This document shows positions 8,091 through 13,419 of a stretch of 13,419 nucleotides of DNA, piece after piece. Made by a program: the position numbers and the translations under genes. The stretch is from Flavobacterium sp. UBA807 (lineage in GTDB: Bacteria > Bacteroidota > Bacteroidia > Flavobacteriales > Flavobacteriaceae). The stretch lies in contig DBIH01000204.1 in NCBI GenBank assembly GCA_002296885.1, forward strand, positions 1 to 13,419, in the 5' to 3' direction. Below the pieces are notes generated by a model, which was not told the DNA's origin, did not search any database, and was given only the letters and a program-made list of their open reading frames with translations. Within the stretch, counting starts at the first letter, position 1. The number at the start of each line of letters is the position of its first letter.

Positions 8091-9242
8091 CGCTTCAATC
8101 TTTTTTAATCCTTGCAAAAATTTATCTTCGGCTTTTGAGAGTTTGATGCTCTCAATCCGCAAAGTTTTGTCAGGCTTATACCAAAAAAATTGTGTGTAAA
8201 ATTTACGGAGCTGTTTATCTTTGAAATCAATCCCGCGCACGGCGTAAAAATAGTTTCGCAAATATTTAAAATCTGTCGCGGTAAACTCATCAAAATCAAT
8301 ACTTTCAAATTCTCCGTAAGGTCTTAAATTAAAATATCTCGTAACTTTTTCGAGCGATTCGGCTTCAACACATTCTTGCCCATAGTTGCACCAAATATCC
8401 GCCCAGCCTGCCGCCCAATTATATTCGCCAAAGGAAATATCGTAATCAGGTTTGAAGTTTTTGGCTTTGAAGGAAAGATAACCGCGATTGAGATGAACCA
8501 TTCTGACGTATTGCGAAGCGTCAACATTAAACCATTTTCGCGAACTTGTTTCCATCGCACCATCACCGACAATTTTCCAATCCGCCAACTCTTTATCCAT
8601 TCCTAAAGCAGGATCAACATCAGGTTTGATAAACCGCGCCGGAACCGCAAAAATCCCATTATCAAGATGGATTTGCAGTTCAAAATCATCGATCTGTTTA
8701 TTCGCCCAAGTCTTTCCAGTCGTGATTTGGTAATCAAAATCGCGGTCAAGTTCGGTGCTTTCGCCGCCTTGATAACGATAGGTGTGTCGAATAATATTTA
8801 AGCCTTTTTTGAAAGTAACCGGAAAATAATAAACAAAATAATCTTCTTTACTGCTTTCCTCTTCATTTGTTTCCAGCTTAAAAGTTGTTTCTTTGAGCCG
8901 TTTAATCTTGTAAGGAATAACTTTGCCGTTCACATTGACCGTAAAATTTGAAATGAATTGAGTTTTAGCCGCCTCGTCCGTCACATCACCTTCGGCGGGA
9001 GGCGTGACAAATCCGACAGTCACAGTTTTGGTCGCAGACGGATTGTAAAATTCAAAATAAACATCGACTTTGGCAAAATTATGGTCAACTACATAGAATT
9101 TCAGGATCTCTTTTTTTAATTGAACCTGAGTTTCCTGCATCGGCATCAGCGTATTTCCTTCAGCATAGAAAACACCGTCGTTGGCAAAAATTGGCACGGA
9201 AAAGACAAGACAAAATATGATTAGGAGCAATAAATTTTTCAT
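8079..9242 (-). CDS. Secreted DUF4424 protein with C-terminal YARHG domain
   Basis: The 387-residue protein starts at an ATG with no evident Shine-Dalgarno. It has a clear signal peptide (Lys then a hydrophobic run, cleavage near PIFA-ND, residue 20). The mature start NDGVFYAEGNTLMPMQET followed by VQLKKEILKFY is characteristic of DUF4424, a family of exported bacterial proteins of unknown function with a beta-rich core (about 22-290). Near the C-terminus, residues 325-358 (FKYLRNYFYAVRGIDF, then KDKQL and FFWYKP) match the YARHG domain, a short extracellular module of peptidoglycan-associated or secreted proteins; here the signature reads YAVRG. Two cysteines (285 and 291) could form a disulfide. 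The protein probably acts in the periplasm or on the cell surface. It lies downstream of the 90-residue gene and the serine hydrolase on the same strand, and could be the last gene of an operon. The specific function is unknown. Confidence 0.85.
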   Translation of the reverse strand: MKNLLLLIIFCLVFSVPIFANDGVFYAEGNTLMPMQETQVQLKKEILKFYVVDHNFAKVDVYFEFYNPSATKTVTVGFVTPPAEGDVTDEAAKTQFISNFTVNVNGKVIPYKIKRLKETTFKLETNEEESSKEDYFVYYFPVTFKKGLNIIRHTYRYQGGESTELDRDFDYQITTGKTWANKQIDDFELQIHLDNGIFAVPARFIKPDVDPALGMDKELADWKIVGDGAMETSSRKWFNVDASQYVRMVHLNRGYLSFKAKNFKPDYDISFGEYNWAAGWADIWCNYGQECVEAESLEKVTRYFNLRPYGEFESIDFDEFTATDFKYLRNYFYAVRGIDFKDKQLRKFYTQFFWYKPDKTLRIESIKLSKAEDKFLQGLKKIEAKKK

Positions 9243-9279
9243 ATTTGCTGAACGTCAGATAAAACAAGACTTGCGGAGA

Positions 9280-9309
9280 TTCACCACAGAGCCCACAGAG
9301 AGCGCAGAG
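9280..9309 (+). repeat. CACAGAG-type dispersed repeat, left copy
   Basis: This copy starts TTCACC and continues with three 9-bp-spaced units CACAGAGCC, CACAGAGAG and CGCAGAG. It matches the reverse complement of 9588-9617 at 27 of 30 positions by hand alignment, including the first 21 without a mismatch. Repeats of this kind are familiar between genes in many environmental bacterial genomes (recalled, not searched). Confidence 0.8.
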
Positions 9310-9582
9310 TTATTCAAAATCTTTTTCAAATTGTTCAATTGCTTCTTCAATAGAATCAAACTTCTTGTCTATTTTTCTACTTAATCTGCCAGTTAAAAGT
9401 GATTCAATAGCATTAGACTCAATAAATTTAACTTGTTTTTCATCAATTGGATAATGAAAAAAGTCTTGTCCCTTACAAAAGAATTTATGGTCAGAGAGTC
9501 TTTCAAAAACTCTAAAACGACTGACAGTATTATCATCAATCTCTTTCCAAACAAAAATCTCACGATATAATTTTCCATTCAT
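9310..9582 (-). CDS. Small hypothetical protein between inverted repeats
   Basis: The 90-residue protein is not one I recognise. It starts at ATG 9582 and ends at TAA 9310-9312. There is no signal peptide or membrane segment, so it is probably cytoplasmic. The first half has strand-like stretches (KLYREIFVWKEI, VSRFRVFERL and HKFFCKGQDFFHYP). The C-terminal part is a charged helix rich in Glu and Lys (KIDKKFDSIEEAIEQF). A single Cys is present. The CACAGAG repeat ends 5 bp before the ATG, so its purine-rich units form the leader and could act as a weak ribosome-binding site (AGAG about 4 bases before ATG). The gene is codirectional with both neighbours: 39 bp after the serine hydrolase and 67 bp before DUF4424. 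It could be a passenger of the repeat unit, an orphan antitoxin-like protein, or a fortuitous ORF; coding texture makes a real gene more likely. Confidence 0.6.
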   Translation of the reverse strand: MNGKLYREIFVWKEIDDNTVSRFRVFERLSDHKFFCKGQDFFHYPIDEKQVKFIESNAIESLLTGRLSRKIDKKFDSIEEAIEQFEKDFE

Positions 9583-9587
9583 AAAAT

Positions 9588-9617
9588 CTCTGTGTCCTCT
9601 GTGGGCTCTGTGGTGAA
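9588..9617 (-). repeat. CACAGAG-type dispersed repeat, right inverted copy
   Basis: Read on the minus strand this is TTCACC followed by CACAGAGCC, CACAGAGGA and CACAGAG at 9-bp spacing. It is the inverted partner of 9280-9309 and lies directly upstream of the 90-residue ORF. Confidence 0.8.
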
Positions 9618-9621
9618 AAAT

Positions 9622-10827
9622 CTATTTCAAACTCGCATATAATTTGCCCATAAATTCGTTGATTTTACCGTCTTCGATCCATCGCAGAACAATCACCAAA
9701 TCATTTTCGGGGTCAACATAAATAATATTTGTGCCGTTGCCGACGTGGACAAATGCCGAAGCAGGAGCGTTTGGATAATACTTTTTGTTGGTGTTAAGAA
9801 ACCAATTCATAAAGCCGTAAGTCGGTTGCGGAACGGTCGGAGTTTTGGCTTGTTTGATAAAGGCTTCAGACAAAATTTGTTTATCACGCCATTTTCCGTT
9901 TCTTTCGGTCAGCAAGCCAAATCGCGCCATATCACGCGCCGAAATAAACATTCCGCCGCCCCAATGTCCGCCGCCGCTGACCGATTGCATAATTTGTCCG
10001 TCAATTACCACAAACGAATTTTCGTAGCCGAACCAACGCCAGGTATTTGAGGCACCGATCTCATCCATCACATTTTCTTTCAACACTTGGGGAAGCGGTT
10101 TGCGCCACACATTCAACGCGGCAAGTGCCAAAGCATTAACTCGCGTGTCGTTGTATTCGTAAACCGCTCCAACCTCGTTTCGTTTGCGGGTGAGCCAAGT
10201 CGTTGCATCCCGGTCAGGACGGTCTGCCCAATCAGGTTTGCCCCAGAGAGTTCCTTCCCAATCGCTGGTCTGGCGCAAGAGATGTTCCCAGGTGATCTGG
10301 CGATTATGTTCAGTTTCAAACAGATTGAGCAATTTTGATTTACCATATTCATCAAATCTTTCGAGCGGATTATAAGGCAAAATCAGTGCGGCATAATCTC
10401 CGGCTTTGTCCTGCAAACTACGAATCATTTTTCGGTCGAAGGCAATTCCAACCACAGTTGAAAGAAAACTTTTGGTGACGCTGTGTGTCATATCTACGCG
10501 AAGAGGCTCGCCCCATTCCGCCACAATATAGCCGTTTCTAATGATTATTCCGGTTTGTTCGCCGCGAGGTTTTTGCACGCCGACGGGTTCACCCAGTGGC
10601 TCGCGTCCGAAACTTTGGGCTTGAGCAAGTTCCATATCACGTGGGACTTTTGCCTCACTACTTTTGGCAAAATCAATGGCGGCTTTTAGTTTTTCGGCAT
10701 CAAATTTGGCTTGCTCAGGCGTGCGGGTTTCCCAACTTTCGACAGGTGGATAATAGGCTTTTTGGGCCAAAAGATGAGCGGAAAAAAGAAGTAGAAATAA
10801 CGCAGCGAATCGGAATTGGTTGAACAT
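9622..10827 (-). CDS. Class C beta-lactamase-like serine hydrolase (COG1680 type), exported
   Basis: The 401-residue protein is assigned to start at ATG 10827. A TTG at 10845 would add six residues, but the ATG gives a cleaner signal peptide (hydrophobic 6-20, cleavage near LLAQ, residue 22). The catalytic SxxK is HSVTKSF with Ser116 and Lys119. The second motif aligns with the YxN of the family as YEYNDTR, reading Tyr225-Asn-Asp in place of Tyr-Ser-Asn. The third motif is HVG (361-363) within HVGNGTNIIYVDPENDL, replacing the Lys-Thr-Gly of true beta-lactamases. This HxG form is usual for the esterase, amidase and D-aminopeptidase-like members of the superfamily, so beta-lactam resistance should not be inferred. 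The likely site is the periplasm or outer-membrane face, and the substrate is unknown. It is the first gene of a minus-strand set of three, with a candidate promoter and an inverted repeat at its 5' end. Confidence 0.88.
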   Translation of the reverse strand: MFNQFRFAALFLLLFSAHLLAQKAYYPPVESWETRTPEQAKFDAEKLKAAIDFAKSSEAKVPRDMELAQAQSFGREPLGEPVGVQKPRGEQTGIIIRNGYIVAEWGEPLRVDMTHSVTKSFLSTVVGIAFDRKMIRSLQDKAGDYAALILPYNPLERFDEYGKSKLLNLFETEHNRQITWEHLLRQTSDWEGTLWGKPDWADRPDRDATTWLTRKRNEVGAVYEYNDTRVNALALAALNVWRKPLPQVLKENVMDEIGASNTWRWFGYENSFVVIDGQIMQSVSGGGHWGGGMFISARDMARFGLLTERNGKWRDKQILSEAFIKQAKTPTVPQPTYGFMNWFLNTNKKYYPNAPASAFVHVGNGTNIIYVDPENDLVIVLRWIEDGKINEFMGKLYASLK

Positions 10828-10848
10828 AATTGATGAAATTATCAATTA
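10827..10848. repeat. 8-bp inverted repeat at the serine hydrolase start
   Basis: TAATTGAT (10827-10834) and ATCAATTA (10841-10848) are perfect inverted arms around six bases. They overlap the first base of the start codon and the candidate -10 box. This could be a repressor operator or a small 5' hairpin; the AT-rich composition makes chance occurrence possible. Confidence 0.35.
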
Positions 10849-10865
10849 AATTAATTTTTTTGCAA
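10838..10865 (-). promoter_or_regulatory. Candidate sigma-70-type promoter for the serine hydrolase
   Basis: On the minus strand TTGCAA (10865-10860) and GATAAT (10843-10838) are separated by 16 bp. The -10 box lies 10 bp from the ATG, so a transcript from here would be nearly leaderless. That would agree with the absence of a Shine-Dalgarno sequence. The surrounding DNA is very AT-rich, so such matches are expected by chance. Confidence 0.3.
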
Positions 10866-11249
10866 AGAGATTGTTAACTTTTCCAACTTTTTGAAAGCAT
10901 TGTTTTTCAGGTTTTAGCATAAATTTCAACTCTTTTTTGATTTATTGCATCTTTCCATACTGAAATTTTTGTGTTTTCTTTTCAATTTTTAAAAAAACTC
11001 TTTACAAAATCAAAGTCTTCTGCCTAAACTATTTAATGATGTTTAACGTAATTTGTTTATGTTAAATATTTGCTTTAAGAAAATACTTTCCAAATTTTTT
11101 GAAAATTAAACTTTCTTACTTAATTTTCACCACGCTTAAACTTAAATAAAAACAACTAAAAATCAACTCTCAAGATAATTACAACTAAAAATTAGTTCTT
11201 AATAAGTAGTCATTTAAAATTAATTGGTTTTTTAACCACCCCCCAGCGA
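10849..11249. other. AT-rich divergent intergenic region, no gene seen
   Basis: About 400 bp between divergent genes hold no supported ORF, tRNA or recognised RNA. Visible structure: a 10-bp inverted repeat TTTAACGTAA/TTATGTTAAA (11042-11051 and 11057-11066, one G-T mismatch); a 12-bp direct repeat ACAACTAAAAAT at 11152-11163 and 11181-11192, 29 bp apart; the second copy continues into a perfect 6-bp inverted repeat AACTAA/TTAGTT (11183-11197). These are candidate regulator sites for the plus-strand surface gene pair. No promoter for that pair could be assigned with confidence. Confidence 0.5.
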
Positions 11250-11276
11250 ATGAATACAAAATTACCTACCCCCCCC
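11239..11276 (+). repeat. C6 and C8 homopolymer tracts around a start codon
   Basis: A run of six C (11239-11244) ends 5 bases before the ATG at 11250, and a run of eight C (11269-11276) occupies codons 7-9 of the ORF. In such AT-rich DNA these tracts stand out. Removing one C from the C8 run would bring a stop at 11314-11316; adding one would bring a stop at 11294-11296. Either change truncates the ORF to a short peptide, as expected of a slipped-strand phase-variation tract. Confidence 0.5.
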
Positions 11277-11579
11277 AAGGGATTTTGCGGATTTAAACTA
11301 TTTCTATTTGTCTTAATGTGTCTGATTGTCGGCACAGGACAAACTATTTTTGCTCAGTATGCGACTGGCAGAAGTGGAACTTATCGAAATCAGGCAACCG
11401 CTCAAGATAAAATAATCCGTAACAAAATAACTACTTTTAATCAAAAAGATTTCTATTTTGTGATTTCTTCTGAGATTTTAAGTTCGTCTAAATTGTTTCT
11501 AATAAAAAAGGATGGCTTGCAATCTTTTGAAGTTAACCAAAAGTTCTTTGAAAACAAAAATAATGGGGGAACAAAATAA
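11250..11579 (+). CDS. Small secreted protein resembling an internally deleted copy of the barrel protein
   Basis: The 109-residue ORF starts at ATG 11250 with no Shine-Dalgarno. An n-region of about 15 residues and a hydrophobic run (17-34) form a signal peptide with likely cleavage near IFAQ (residue 36). Residues 68-91 align without gaps to residues 1830-1853 of the 1874-residue barrel protein: both have FYFVIS, then LF eight residues further on, then KKDGLQ (14 of 24 identical by hand). At DNA level 11450-11523 matches 6969-7042 at 53 of 74 positions, also without gaps. The protein therefore keeps a signal peptide, a short linker and the last barrel strand plus tail, and has lost everything between. 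It could be the decayed remnant of a second barrel gene or a functional small protein sharing a C-terminal docking tail. Its stop codon overlaps the next start (TAATG), so translation of the two is probably coupled. The C8 tract in codons 7-9 could switch it off. Confidence 0.6.
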   Translation: MNTKLPTPPKGFCGFKLFLFVLMCLIVGTGQTIFAQYATGRSGTYRNQATAQDKIIRNKITTFNQKDFYFVISSEILSSSKLFLIKKDGLQSFEVNQKFFENKNNGGTK

Positions 11580-13419
11580 TGAGATTGAAATTCCCCGGAT
11601 TTCACAACTTTGTTTCCCGAATTATTCTTAGTATTTGTTTGGTTATTTCATTCTTCTTAACGTCTTCAACAGTATTGGCGGAGGTTTGTTACGATTCCAC
11701 TTCGACATTCAATTCATCGGGATACACCCTAAATACTCCTTTGCAAACAACACCCGGTTTACCACTCTCATTTTTTAATGGTTCAATTCGGCTCAGTAAT
11801 GTTACTTTCACCGGAACAGCAAGATGGGTTAATGGAGCTCAGGTTCAAAATGTTAGTCCATTTGGTGATTATCTATATCTTCAGCCTGATAGAGCAACAG
11901 ACTATCTAAATACTAATAATGACGTAACTTACGTTTTTACATTTCCGAAACGAACTACTTCATTTACAACAATATTTGCCGGATTAAATGTTTATGACGG
12001 AACTACAATTAGTGCAAGTTATCTAGGCTCACCAGTAGCAATTACGGCTGCCAATTTTAGCGATTTGAGTTCAGGAATGACCCTTAAAGATGCTGATGGC
12101 AACGGACAATCCGACACAGTTGTAAGTTCAAACTCGGCAGGTGGGACGGCTATTGATACAAATACATACAAATTGACTATTGCTTCACCGATTGATACCT
12201 TAACCGTCAATTCAGGCAAAGATCAAAGTGGCAACACCAGCACTGTAACTATTGGTATCCGAACATTTAACTACTGTGTGATTTCTCCGAATTTGTCAGT
12301 GACTAAATCAAGCAACGGACCTTGGAGCATCGGACAATCGGGAGCGCAATATACCTTAAACGTTACAAACACTGGTGAAGAAGCAACTTCCGGGACAATT
12401 ACCGTCACAGATGTTTTACCAACCGGAATTACGCCAAACTGGACAGGAACACGGACGGTGGACGGATTTGCCTGCACCTATAGCGGACAAAATGTAACTT
12501 GTGCTAGAACTACTGCTTTGGCGAGCGCGGGGACAGCGGCGATTACTTTGCCTGTCAATGTCACCAATTCAACCCCGGTCGGGACAAATAGTATTACCAA
12601 CTATGCCTCAATCGGTGGCGGGGGTGATCCATTTAATAGTGGTTCTGCACCGACACCCGGCGCAACTTGCACCAATGCCGCACATTGCGCCAGTAATCAA
12701 ACTACAGTTAATACTCCTAATTTAACTATTGCCAAAGCTGACACGGGCAATTTTACGATTGGTTCAGCCGGAACATATCAAATTACAGTTGGAAATAGCG
12801 GAACGGCGGCAACTTCGGGAACAATTACGGTGAGCGATACTTTGCCAACCGGATTAACTGTTGCTAACGGAGCTTTGACTTTAGGTGGGACAAATTCAGC
12901 AAACTGGAGTTGTAGTGCAGCAAGTAATGTTATCACTTGCACCAGTTCCACAGCTATTGCGACCAGCGGTTCAAGCGTTTTCACATTTAATGTCAATGTT
13001 GGAACAGGAACAGCAGTTGGCACTAACAGTATTTCAAATACAGCTACGGTTTCAGGTGGCAATGAAGCGACGGCTAATAATGGTAATAACTCAAGCACCG
13101 ACCTGACAACGGTTTTGTCGCCAAATCTAACTATTGCAAAATCTCATACTCCAACCACCTTCATACGCGGAAGCATCGGAGCTTACAATCTTACAATCGG
13201 CAATAGCGGAACATCTGCTACAACCGGAACAATTACGGTGACGGATACTTTGCCGACAGGTTTGAGTATTGCTGATGGCGCAGTTACTTTGAGTGGCACA
13301 AATGCCGCTAATTGGAGTTGCACAGCGGCAAGCAATGTTATTACCTGCACCAGTTCGACGGCGATTGCGACCAGTGGTTCAAGTGTTTTCAGTTTCAGTG
13401 TTAATGTAGCTTCAAATGC
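11579..13419 (+). CDS. Secreted DUF11-repeat surface protein, 5' part (runs off right edge)
   Basis: ATG 11579-11581 opens a frame with no stop to the window end, giving at least 613 residues. It overlaps the previous stop codon by one base, and GGGGGA lies 8 bases upstream as a possible ribosome site. The signal peptide has hydrophobic residues 14-33 and a VLA-EV cleavage site (residue 34). Residues 35-236 form a beta-rich N-terminal region that I cannot name, beginning with EVCYDST. From residue 237 come DUF11 repeats starting at 237 (PNLSVTKS), 380 (PNLTIAKA) and 515 (PNLTIAKS). Each has a TxTDTLPTG-like core and a Cys pair, as in WSC...ITCTSST, that probably forms a disulfide. Family members are exported structural or adhesive surface proteins. 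The anchor, if any, lies beyond the window. It is a paralogue in style of the DUF11 protein at the left edge, but the two are not obviously close copies and Asn is mostly AAT here. Confidence 0.85.
   Translation, partial: MRLKFPGFHNFVSRIILSICLVISFFLTSSTVLAEVCYDSTSTFNSSGYTLNTPLQTTPGLPLSFFNGSIRLSNVTFTGTARWVNGAQVQNVSPFGDYLYLQPDRATDYLNTNNDVTYVFTFPKRTTSFTTIFAGLNVYDGTTISASYLGSPVAITAANFSDLSSGMTLKDADGNGQSDTVVSSNSAGGTAIDTNTYKLTIASPIDTLTVNSGKDQSGNTSTVTIGIRTFNYCVISPNLSVTKSSNGPWSIGQSGAQYTLNVTNTGEEATSGTITVTDVLPTGITPNWTGTRTVDGFACTYSGQNVTCARTTALASAGTAAITLPVNVTNSTPVGTNSITNYASIGGGGDPFNSGSAPTPGATCTNAAHCASNQTTVNTPNLTIAKADTGNFTIGSAGTYQITVGNSGTAATSGTITVSDTLPTGLTVANGALTLGGTNSANWSCSAASNVITCTSSTAIATSGSSVFTFNVNVGTGTAVGTNSISNTATVSGGNEATANNGNNSSTDLTTVLSPNLTIAKSHTPTTFIRGSIGAYNLTIGNSGTSATTGTITVTDTLPTGLSIADGAVTLSGTNAANWSCTAASNVITCTSSTAIATSGSSVFSFSVNVASN
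12287..12715 (+). repeat. DUF11 repeat 1 of the right-hand gene
   Basis: This is a 143-residue module from PNLSVTKS to about VNT. It is the most divergent of the three, with an insertion carrying an extra Cys pair (ATCTNAAHCAS) before the next module. Confidence 0.7.
12716..13120 (+). repeat. DUF11 repeat 2 of the right-hand gene
   Basis: This is a 405-bp, 135-residue module from PNLTIAKA to TTVLS. It is closely similar to repeat 3 at both protein and DNA level: GTITVSDTLPTGL and ITCTSSTAIATSGSSVF recur almost unchanged. That indicates recent tandem duplication or homogenisation. Confidence 0.75.
13121..13419 (+). repeat. DUF11 repeat 3, cut by window edge
   Basis: The module starts PNLTIAKS and is in frame with repeat 2 at a 405-bp spacing. 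About 100 of some 135 residues are inside the window. More copies may follow outside it. Confidence 0.7.

Larger units (their letters stand above)
9280..9617. mobile_element. 338-bp unit: 90-residue ORF framed by 30-bp inverted CACAGAG repeats
   Basis: Two copies of a 30-bp sequence in opposite orientation mark the ends, and the ORF fills nearly all the space between them. The left copy abuts the stop codon with no gap; the right copy ends 5 bp before the start codon. There is no transposase and no visible target-site duplication. The unit fits between the serine hydrolase stop codon (4 bp away) and the DUF4424 start (37 bp away) without disrupting either. It could be a non-autonomous mobile unit or a cassette-like insertion; calling it mobile is inference. 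Confidence 0.45.

Noticed and set aside
9181..9384. Plus-strand open frame across the left CACAGAG repeat
   Set aside because: Its translation includes FTTEPTE, the typical spurious peptide made by reading this repeat, and it overlaps two better minus-strand genes.
9622..10827. True beta-lactamase resistance gene
   Set aside because: The KTG motif is replaced by HVG and the YxN motif is altered, which fits general serine hydrolases of this superfamily better.
10828..10845. TTG start adding six residues to the serine hydrolase
   Set aside because: The ATG at 10827 gives a standard signal peptide, and the added residues fall in an AT-rich inverted repeat and a likely promoter.
11226..11237. 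GGTT-TTTT-AACC small inverted repeat upstream of the small secreted ORF
   Set aside because: A 4-bp stem is too short to distinguish from chance.
1..13419. CRISPR array, tRNA, rRNA or phage genes
   Set aside because: I saw no short regularly spaced identical repeats with unique spacers, no cloverleaf with a CCA-adjacent acceptor stem, no rRNA-like sequence and no phage structural or integrase motifs.

Overview
The window looks like chromosomal DNA from a Gram-negative bacterium with an outer membrane. It is AT-rich (about 40-45% GC by eye) and has few recognisable Shine-Dalgarno sequences. The main content is large secreted proteins built from DUF11 (conserved repeat) domains, one of them fused to an outer-membrane beta-barrel. 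DUF11 and SdrD/Cna-B-like surface proteins, a DUF4424/YARHG protein and CACAGAG-type dispersed repeats together suggest an environmental lineage such as Acidobacteriota (Blastocatellia-like). That placement is a guess from protein style and not a demonstrated one.

Left part, plus strand (1-7107): the 3' end of a secreted DUF11-type protein, then a strong 16-bp hairpin, then a complete 1874-residue protein. This protein has a signal peptide, two DUF11 domains, two Cna-B/carboxypeptidase-regulatory-like domains, a lysine-rich linker, Ig-like (invasin-type) domains and a C-terminal barrel of about 800 residues. Another hairpin (7157-7188) separates it from a membrane-anchored TlpA/ResA-like thioredoxin (7207-8064).

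Middle part, minus strand (8079-10827): in transcription order, a class C beta-lactamase-like serine hydrolase, a 90-residue protein of unknown function, and a DUF4424 protein with a C-terminal YARHG domain. The small gene sits exactly between two inverted 30-bp copies of a CACAGAG-type repeat, so it looks like an inserted 338-bp unit. A 422-bp AT-rich divergent intergenic region follows.

Right part, plus strand (11250-13419): a 109-residue secreted ORF whose C-terminal half aligns without gaps to the end of the big barrel protein, as if it were an internally deleted copy. It overlaps by one base (TAATG) a second DUF11-repeat gene that runs off the window. A C8 tract lies just after its start codon, and gain or loss of one C would truncate it, so this may be a phase-variable control point.

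Hypothesis: two paralogous surface loci, each pairing a secreted DUF11 protein with a barrel partner. The left locus is intact. In the right one the barrel is reduced to signal peptide plus tail. A functional link between the DUF11 proteins and the barrel is inferred from adjacency and shared domains only.
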